From positions 1 through 5,857 of the forward strand of contig CBDUSP010000071.1 in the NCBI GenBank assembly GCA_965370365.1: a stretch of 5,857 bases of DNA, in the 5' to 3' direction. Shown here in pieces: positions 1 to 4,618 of this stretch. The position numbers and the translations under genes are program-made. Under the pieces are notes generated by a model. The model saw only the letters and a program-made list of their open reading frames with translations. It did not search any database and was not told the DNA's origin. Source of the stretch: DAIDHZ01 sp965370365. GTDB lineage: Bacteria > Chlamydiota > Chlamydiia > Chlamydiales > SM23-39. Numbering within the stretch: position 1 is the stretch's first letter; the number at the start of each line of letters is the position of its first letter.

Positions 1-65
1 AATTGATCAGTGTCTCCTTAAACCCTAGCAAAGGGACAAGCCCCTTTGCAATCCCCTGTTTTCTT

Positions 66-932
66 ATGACGAAAAAAATCCTTATCGGAGCACATACATC
101 TGCAGCAGGAGGAGCCCCCAATGCTCTTTTGGAAGGTGCTAAAATTGGCGCCACAACAATCCAACTCTTCACAAGCAACCAGAAGCAATGGAATGGAAGA
201 AAAATCTCCCAAGAAGAAATCAAACTTTGGGAACGGACGCTTGATGAGACAGGAATTGAGAAAGTGATGAGCCACGATAGCTATCTGATTAATCTCGGAT
301 CCCCAGATGCAGCGCTTCGAGAAAAAGGGAAAAAAGCGTTTAGAGAAGAAATTGAAAGATGCCACCTTCTCAAACTTTCGTATATGAACTTCCATCCAGG
401 AGCTGCAACGAAAGCAAGCGAAGAAGAGTGTCTTGATAAAATCGTAGAAAGCCTCCTTGAAATGGAGTCTCTTGTAGACAAAGGCTCCACAAAGCTGCTT
501 TTAGAGACAACGGCCGGTCAAGGAACAAGCGTTGGACACAAATTCGAGCATCTCGACTATATCATCAAAAACACGCATCGAAAACTTCCAATCGGCGTGT
601 GTATTGACACCTGCCATATTTTTGTAGCAGGCTACGACATTCGAACAGAAGCTGCTTGGGAAAAAACATTAAAGGAATTCGATGATGTGATTGGACTTAA
701 ATACCTCATGGCATTTCATCTCAATGACTCTCAAAAAGATATCGGATCTCGAGTCGATAGACATGCATCTTTAGGACATGGGAAAATTGGAATGGACGCT
801 TTCAAGTTTCTTATGAAGTCAAAAAAAACGCGCGATTTGCCTAAATATCTAGAGACCCCTGAGGGGCCGCCTGTTTGGGAAAAAGAGATCGAACTCCTTA
901 AGAGGGCAGGGAAATTGCATGAGAATTTTTGA
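66..932 (+). CDS. nfo: Endonuclease IV (AP endonuclease, Nfo family)
   Basis: This is a zinc-dependent AP endonuclease of base excision repair: it cuts the DNA backbone 5' of abasic sites and trims blocked 3' ends in the cytoplasm. The 288-residue product covers the whole AP2Ec TIM barrel. All nine ligands of the trinuclear metal site can be aligned with the E. coli enzyme: His70, His110, Glu147, Asp181, His184, His218, Asp231, His233 and Glu263. They sit in the signature blocks NFHPGA (108-113), LLETTAGQG (145-153), DTCHIFVAGYD (181-191) and DRHASLGHG (231-239). The frame is open to the window edge, with a possible TTG at position 3. I prefer ATG 66 because IGAHTSAAGG, the normal beginning of the family, follows five residues later. 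No Shine-Dalgarno sequence is visible before it. The protein resembles my recollection of chlamydial Nfo. It is intact and probably unrelated in function to the peptide locus on its right. Confidence 0.96.
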   Translation: MTKKILIGAHTSAAGGAPNALLEGAKIGATTIQLFTSNQKQWNGRKISQEEIKLWERTLDETGIEKVMSHDSYLINLGSPDAALREKGKKAFREEIERCHLLKLSYMNFHPGAATKASEEECLDKIVESLLEMESLVDKGSTKLLLETTAGQGTSVGHKFEHLDYIIKNTHRKLPIGVCIDTCHIFVAGYDIRTEAAWEKTLKEFDDVIGLKYLMAFHLNDSQKDIGSRVDRHASLGHGKIGMDAFKFLMKSKKTRDLPKYLETPEGPPVWEKEIELLKRAGKLHENF

Positions 933-1267
933 AAGCCCTGTTGACAAGGAATTCTTTGTAACTGTGTAGTTTGTGGTTTTTTCAGGTTTATTTAAAAATT
1001 GAAAAATCTTGTCGCTGTCCCGCGAGATAACCGCTATACTTTCTTCATCTCTGTTAGAGAGAATCAGAGACGTTGTTTTTGGACACTTCTTGTTCGAGAA
1101 GAAAGAAAATTTTAAGTAAATTACGCGATTGTACATAAGGACCTGCATTTCCTTATTTAGAGGTTCTATCGTGTTTTTTGACGTATAAAATTTTCTAGCT
1201 ATCGGGTTAACCCATTTTTTTAGGATTCCATTGCGATCGATTTCCAGATAGAAAAATATTTATATAA
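933..1267. other. Non-coding stretch between nfo and the transporter operon
   Basis: No ATG occurs on the plus strand here, and the only long minus-strand frame (849-1148) runs into nfo and lacks a properly spaced ribosome-binding site. I see small inverted repeats: ACAA-GGAATTC-TTTGT around 944-959 just after nfo, ATAAGGA/TCCTTAT at 1135-1141 and 1150-1156, and the palindrome GGGTTAACCC at 1204-1213 followed by seven T residues (1215-1221). A good -10-like TATACT lies at 1035-1040 without a convincing -35. Another weak candidate promoter, TTGCGA (1231-1236) with AATATT (1255-1260), would start transcription almost at the ATG at 1268. None of these is strong enough to call on its own. Confidence 0.5.
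1204..1221 (+). terminator. Palindrome plus T-tract, weak terminator candidate
   Basis: The perfect 10-base palindrome GGGTTAACCC is followed by A and then seven T residues. As a hairpin it gives only three G-C pairs around a TTAA loop, so it is a poor intrinsic terminator despite the T-tract. It could equally be an operator-like palindrome upstream of the transporter operon. Confidence 0.2.
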
Positions 1268-1441
1268 ATGTTTTTTAAGGACTTCGGTATAGTTGTTCAT
1301 GCTATGAAATCTTCTTGTAAACAGTTAGAACAATCCTTACAGTGGCTTCTTGCTGAAAATCAAAGAGTGAAACAGCTCCAAATTTCATTTCTACCGATCA
1401 AAAAAATGCCAAAAAATATTGATATGAGAAAAGTTTCATGA
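1268..1441 (+). CDS. Small unrecognised protein (57 aa) coupled to the ABC transporter
   Basis: I do not recognise this short open reading frame. It begins at the first ATG after the intergenic region and ends in TGA at 1439-1441. The stop overlaps the ATG of the ABC transporter as ATGA, a common sign of translational coupling. The product is basic, with a helix-prone middle (KQLEQSLQWLLAENQRV, 18-34) and a Lys/Met-rich end. It has one cysteine (Cys17), no signal peptide and no membrane segment. No Shine-Dalgarno sequence precedes ATG 1268 or the internal ATG at 1304, which would give 45 residues. It is unlikely to be a lanthipeptide precursor because the C-terminus has no cysteine. It may be a small operon leader gene, the remnant of a larger gene, or an untranslated 5' region that happens to be open. 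Confidence 0.4.
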   Translation: MFFKDFGIVVHAMKSSCKQLEQSLQWLLAENQRVKQLQISFLPIKKMPKNIDMRKVS

Positions 1442-3162
1442 TAGAGCCTGATAACCGTAGGCGATACAGCAAGTCTATCAAAGTTGTTTTACTAAGTACA
1501 TTTAAAGATAAGAAGATTCGGCACAGCTTCTTTTGGTCTATTTTGGGATTGATCATTGGGGCTTTTGCGAACCTTTGCATTCCTCTTATTTTGAGAGAAC
1601 TTGTTGAATCCTTTTCCTCCAAATCTTCTTTCGTTATCACAATGATTTTATTTAGTTACGGTCTCATTTGGATCGTCAACCAGGCTTGTCTTCATGTTCG
1701 TGCTCTTTTGACTCACCGAATAGAACAACGCATCTCCTTTGTGTTGGGGATTAAGATTCTGTCCCATCTTTACGGAATGTCCTACAGCTATTTTCTAAAT
1801 CAAAAGCCTGGCGCTTTAACGAGCACAATTCGAAAGGCCCAGTATAGTGTCCCAAGTATCGTACTTGGGTTGTTTTTTCATGTTCTTCCAACACTCTTGG
1901 AGTTTTTGTTTGTCATCACTTTGATTACGGTCTCTTACCCTTTCTTCTACAGTCTTTTAATGGTGGGAATTCTGGTGCTTTTTTGTTTTTTTACCACCTT
2001 TTCGGCAAAATCGTCTTTAAAAGATCGAGAAAAAGCAAACGAAGTGGAGAGAAACGTAGATGGGATTGTTTCTGATTGGTTGTCAAATTATGAGGCAGTT
2101 AAGGTTTTCGGAAAAAGAACGCTAGCGATTCAAACTTGCGAAAAGGAGCTGAAAAAGAGAGAATCTGCTGAAATAGCTTTCATGACAAAATATATCTCTT
2201 CACACTTAGGCCAATCCTTAATCCTCGGTATTGGGTTTTCAGCTTTGACCTATTTCGTTGGACAAGGAGTCCTCCAAAATACTCTTACCGTGGGCGATTT
2301 TGTTCTTTTTAATGGGTATATTCTGCAATTTGTGATCCCTATCGGGGTTTTAGGGCAAATATTTCAGAATATTAAGAAAGGAGTTGCCGATATGAAGGGG
2401 GCAATGGATGTTTTGTCAACTCAAAGCGAGGTCATCGAATCTCCTCATCCCCTTACCATGTCTGGGGAGCGTTTTCAAATTTCGTTTGAAGATGTGTGTT
2501 GTAGATCCAAAGACCGCGTCATTCTCGAACATATTTCCTTCAAAATAGGACCAGAGGAGACTGTATTGATCGTTGGTCCAACAGGGGCTGGTAAATCGAC
2601 GATTGCAAAGTTGCTCTTGCGGCTGTATGACCCCACAGAGGGAAACATCTTTGTTAATAAGACGAATATAAAACAATTCTCTTTTGAATCTTTGGCAGAA
2701 ACGATTGCTTGGGTTCCTCAGGAAGGATACCTGTTGAATGATAGTATTGAAAACAATTTGCGTTTTGTTTGCCCTAACGCTCTATCTAAAGATATTGAGA
2801 GGGCGCTGGATCATGCACATCTTCTCAAGTTCGCCAAAAATCTACCCAAAGGGTTGAACACGATTGTTGGGGATCGAGGTCTAAAATTATCTGGAGGGGA
2901 AAAGCAGAGGATTTCTCTTGCTCGACTTTTTCTTAAAAAACCTAAAATCTGCATTTTTGATGAAAGCACCTCATCATTGGATAAGGATACGGATTTAATT
3001 ATCCAAGATAATATTAAAGAATTTTTACCCCAGAGCACCAAAATTATTATTACTCACCGTCCTTTTGTGGCCTACGAGGCTGATCAGATTATAGAGATTA
3101 AAAAGGATCAAGTTTTGCGAAAAAAAGGCTTTCCTTGGAAGCCTCTTGCGCGCAATTTATAG
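1438..3162 (+). CDS. ABC exporter, fused permease and ATPase (Atm1/HMT1-like)
   Basis: This is a half-transporter of 574 residues that would work as a homodimer in the inner membrane, pumping a substrate outward with ATP. The N-terminal half holds six hydrophobic segments near 31-52, 65-84, 139-162, 166-188, 254-276 and 284-305. The ATPase domain has Walker A GPTGAGKS (380-387), Q-loop Gln428, signature LSGGE (484-488), Walker B ICIFDE (504-509), D-loop SSLD (512-515) and H-loop His540, so it should be active. The usual A-loop aromatic after V-x-F-x appears to be Ser357. The VGDFVLFNGYILQ stretch (285-297) and the GVADM block (315-319) resemble the Atm1/HMT1 branch. There is no C39 peptidase domain. 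The gene shares ATGA with the small ORF upstream and runs into the adenylation fragment downstream. The tail after IIEIKKDQV departs from the usual exporter ending, consistent with a junction here. Substrate unknown; export of a lanthipeptide is possible by proximity only. Confidence 0.94.
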   Translation: MIEPDNRRRYSKSIKVVLLSTFKDKKIRHSFFWSILGLIIGAFANLCIPLILRELVESFSSKSSFVITMILFSYGLIWIVNQACLHVRALLTHRIEQRISFVLGIKILSHLYGMSYSYFLNQKPGALTSTIRKAQYSVPSIVLGLFFHVLPTLLEFLFVITLITVSYPFFYSLLMVGILVLFCFFTTFSAKSSLKDREKANEVERNVDGIVSDWLSNYEAVKVFGKRTLAIQTCEKELKKRESAEIAFMTKYISSHLGQSLILGIGFSALTYFVGQGVLQNTLTVGDFVLFNGYILQFVIPIGVLGQIFQNIKKGVADMKGAMDVLSTQSEVIESPHPLTMSGERFQISFEDVCCRSKDRVILEHISFKIGPEETVLIVGPTGAGKSTIAKLLLRLYDPTEGNIFVNKTNIKQFSFESLAETIAWVPQEGYLLNDSIENNLRFVCPNALSKDIERALDHAHLLKFAKNLPKGLNTIVGDRGLKLSGGEKQRISLARLFLKKPKICIFDESTSSLDKDTDLIIQDNIKEFLPQSTKIIITHRPFVAYEADQIIEIKKDQVLRKKGFPWKPLARNL

Positions 3163-4015
3163 AAGGGTTGTATTTACCCTTCCAAAAACCCCATCAAATC
3201 CTGAACTCCTAGTACAACTTTTAAACTCCGAGAAAATCAATGTAGCTCAAGCAACCCCGTCAACTTGGGATCTCTTGCGAATGTGGGGATGGAAAGGGAA
3301 CCCAACCTTGACTCTCCTATCAGGAGGAGAAATTTTAAGCAAACCATTAGCTAAGTATCTATCCCAATCTTGCAATACTTTATGGAATTTATATGGTCCG
3401 ACTGAAACCATTGTCTGGGCTAGTGCAAAAAAAATAACGTCCGAATGCAAACAAATCACAATAGGAAGGCCCCTTAAAGAGGTTCAGTTTTTAGTAAGAG
3501 ATGAGCAAGGTCGCGAACTTCCCCCAGGAGAGAAAGGCGAGCTTTATATCTCAATAAAAAACTTAACGCGCGGCTATCATAACAGACCTGAGTTGAAAGC
3601 TGCAAAATATGTAACTCTCGATAAAGCACTCTATTTCAGGACTGGTGATTTAGCGATTAGGTTAACTGATGGCGATCACATTCTCTGCGGGAGGATCGAC
3701 CGCCAAGTAAAGATTCGGGGCAATCGCATTGAACTCGAAGAAATAGAGAATGAACTCCTTAAAATCGAGGAAATTCAAAAAGTCGTTGTGCAATGGATAA
3801 GAAACCCCAAACAAGAGCTTGTTGCATTCTGGAGTACAATCCCGAGAATTCTTGAGAGACTCAGCGAAAAGGAGTGGGCAAAGTCCTTTCGGAAACAGCT
3901 GTCTGCAGAACTGCCACGATTTATGATTCCCAATAAATTTGTCTATGTGAAATCCTTCCCGTTGCTTACAAATGGGAAAGTCAATCTAATGGAATTTGCG
4001 AAGTGCAATCGATAA
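3146..4015 (+). CDS. Truncated NRPS-type adenylation domain (C-terminal half), probable pseudogene
   Basis: Intact adenylation domains activate an amino or carboxylic acid as an acyl-AMP and load it onto a carrier protein. Core motifs A5 to A10 are present and well kept: NLYGPTE (81-87), GELYI with TRGYHNRPEL (131-150), YFRTGDL (163-169), GRIDRQVKIRG (182-192), LPRFMIP (256-262) and NGK with the catalytic lysine Lys278. About 200 N-terminal residues are missing, including A1-A4 and the A3 loop that grips the ATP phosphates. No carrier-protein or condensation domain follows. Recognisable homology begins about RVVF, within a few bases of the ABC transporter's stop, which suggests a deletion joined the two genes. 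The only possible start upstream is TTG 3146, inside the transporter's end and four bases after GGAAG. As it stands the product should not adenylate by itself. A complementing N-terminal half encoded elsewhere is a less likely alternative. Confidence 0.85.
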   Translation: MRAIYRRVVFTLPKTPSNPELLVQLLNSEKINVAQATPSTWDLLRMWGWKGNPTLTLLSGGEILSKPLAKYLSQSCNTLWNLYGPTETIVWASAKKITSECKQITIGRPLKEVQFLVRDEQGRELPPGEKGELYISIKNLTRGYHNRPELKAAKYVTLDKALYFRTGDLAIRLTDGDHILCGRIDRQVKIRGNRIELEEIENELLKIEEIQKVVVQWIRNPKQELVAFWSTIPRILERLSEKEWAKSFRKQLSAELPRFMIPNKFVYVKSFPLLTNGKVNLMEFAKCNR

Positions 4016-4040
4016 TGCTTCTGTTTGAATCAGAGCATTA
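4013..4040 (+). terminator. Hairpin at the end of the adenylation fragment
   Basis: TAATGC (4013-4018) pairs with GCATTA (4035-4040) and TCTG (4020-4023) pairs with CAGA (4031-4034). This gives ten pairs with one bulged T and a seven-base loop, and the stem includes the stop codon. No T-tract follows, so it may protect or end the message rather than act as a classical intrinsic terminator. Confidence 0.4.
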
Positions 4041-4050
4041 GAATAAACCA

Positions 4051-4093
4051 TGAAGTGTGGGCAGCGTTGATCTAACATCACCCACACCCTTCA
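4051..4093. terminator. Long hairpin between convergent genes, 3' of the lanA-like gene
   Basis: TGAAG plus TGTGGG (4051-4061) pairs with CCCACA (4081-4086) plus CTTCA (4089-4093), with two bulged C residues. An inner TGAT/ATCA hairpin (4068-4071 with 4077-4080) stacks on it. Read on the minus strand, it starts one base after the stop of the precursor gene. The structure works in both directions and sits where a shared terminator between convergent genes is expected, but no T-tract flanks it on either side. Confidence 0.45.
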
Positions 4094-4094
4094 A

Positions 4095-4253
4095 TTAGCA
4101 GCAGAAAAAAGAAATACTAGGTACCGTTATAGTTTCTCCCTCTCCACTAGAAGGCGTATTTGCCGATTGCTCGGACATTTCAATTCCAAGATCATACTGA
4201 TCCACAGTCTTGTCTTCTTCTTTTTCGCGAAGATTTGCATTTTTAGCGTTCAT
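4095..4253 (-). CDS. Putative lanthipeptide precursor peptide (LanA-like, 52 aa)
   Basis: This short minus-strand gene looks like a ribosomal peptide precursor, the substrate for the LanC-type cyclase encoded nearby. AAGGAGA (4259-4265) lies five bases before ATG, the best ribosome-binding site in the window. The leader is charged and rich in Glu, Asp and Lys. It contains YDLGIE (20-25), which matches the pattern of the F-N/D-L-D box that LanB and LanC recognise in class I leaders. The tail is unlike the leader: Ser27, Ser30, Thr33, Ser35 and Ser36, then after the acidic GEGE (37-40) the stretch TITVPSISFFCC (41-52) with Thr41, Thr43, Ser46, Ser48 and the pair Cys51-Cys52. Ser/Thr for dehydration followed by C-terminal Cys for ring closure is the expected layout. 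The leader-core boundary after Glu40 is inference. A hairpin follows the stop directly, and the gene diverges from lanC. A LanB has not been seen, so the assignment rests on LanC proximity and peptide layout. Confidence 0.75.
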   Translation of the reverse strand: MNAKNANLREKEEDKTVDQYDLGIEMSEQSANTPSSGEGETITVPSISFFCC

Positions 4254-4258
4254 AAAAA

Positions 4259-4265
4259 TCTCCTT
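4259..4265 (-). promoter_or_regulatory. Strong ribosome-binding site of the precursor gene
   Basis: Read on the minus strand this is AAGGAGA, five T residues before the ATG at 4253. It decides the start of the 52-codon gene and is the main sign that so short a frame is translated. The element extended by one base (AAGGAGAT) has an exact complement upstream, at 4314-4321. Confidence 0.75.
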
Positions 4266-4291
4266 AACTTTACAAGTTTAAGAATAGAAAA

Positions 4292-4319
4292 CTCCTTGGG
4301 GAACCGTCTCTCCAAGGAG
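4292..4319 (-). promoter_or_regulatory. Hairpin in the presumed 5' leader of the precursor gene
   Basis: On the minus strand, CTCCTTGG (4319-4312) and CCAAGGAG (4299-4292) form a perfect eight-base stem with a twelve-base loop, followed by TTTTC. It lies about 40 to 65 bases upstream of the ATG. The 5' arm can instead pair with the ribosome-binding site (4258-4265 with 4314-4321, eight bases, exact). The region can therefore hold two exclusive folds, one of which would hide the ribosome-binding site. It could also be a short attenuator, or chance repetition of ribosome-binding-site-like sequence. Confidence 0.35.
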
Positions 4320-4607
4320 ATGCTACGAAGTGTATCGAATTCCAGAGTTATTTAAAATTTTTTTTACTCTTTTTCACAGAAGAAGACTTGTCTGCAGAAG
4401 GAAATTTTTTGAGTAGGCAATTCCCAAGCTTTAAGCAGGAACGGTGCTCGAGAAATAAGTAGAAAAAATAAAATCAGGTCCTACGTGGAGAAAATTGAGG
4501 TCATTTGATAAATAGTATGTTCCCCTTTTAAAGAATGGAACCTTATCCTTTTTGCTGTTAGAATTCGCCTTTCTTTGCTTTTAAATTGGGCAAAGTTGAT
4601 CTGCTTT

Positions 4608-4613
4608 AGGGGG
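4608..4613 (+). promoter_or_regulatory. Ribosome-binding site of lanC
   Basis: AGGGGG lies five bases before ATG 4619. It supports the choice of this start and shows that the cyclase is a free-standing protein and not the C-terminal part of a LanM-type fusion. Confidence 0.65.
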
Positions 4614-4618
4614 TAAGA

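Larger units (their letters stand above)
4254..4618. other. Divergent intergenic region between the precursor gene and lanC
   Basis: This stretch must carry the start signals for both divergent genes. It holds the precursor's ribosome-binding site and leader hairpin, an AT-rich block with eight T in a row about 4357-4364, and a six-base inverted repeat CTTTGC/GCAAAG at 4573-4578 and 4590-4595 just upstream of lanC. No promoter with two good boxes is evident on either strand; TTGATA at 4505-4510 has only a poor -10 partner. A minus-strand frame at 4351-4473 is open for 41 codons but has no start codon. I see no second precursor gene with a credible start. Confidence 0.5.

Noticed and set aside
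941..970. Perfect -35 box TTGACA just after nfo
   Set aside because: At 16 to 18 bases downstream there is only GTGTAG-like sequence with no acceptable -10, so I do not call a promoter.
849..1148. Minus-strand 99-codon ORF after nfo
   Set aside because: It overlaps the end of nfo by 84 bases, AAGGA sits only one base from its ATG, and no family features are visible.
1010..1190. Possible rRNA-type promoter and leader (TATACT at 1035, GTTTTTTGACG at 1173)
   Set aside because: No rRNA gene follows and the -35 spacing does not fit; the likeness is too loose to claim.
4167..4355. Plus-strand 62-codon ORF with a hydrophobic start
   Set aside because: It lies across the antisense of the precursor gene and its leader. 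The hydrophobic Phe/Ile run is the reverse reading of the Glu/Lys-rich leader, and the ORF has no ribosome-binding site.
4320..4355. Short ORF beginning AAGGAG-ATG on the plus strand
   Set aside because: The purine run touches the ATG with no spacing and the peptide is 11 residues. The AAGGAG is better explained as an arm of the leader hairpin on the other strand.
4535..4561. Tiny plus-strand ORF encoding MEPYPFCC, ending in Cys-Cys like the precursor
   Set aside because: Eight codons with no ribosome-binding site and no leader; the Cys-Cys ending is most likely chance.
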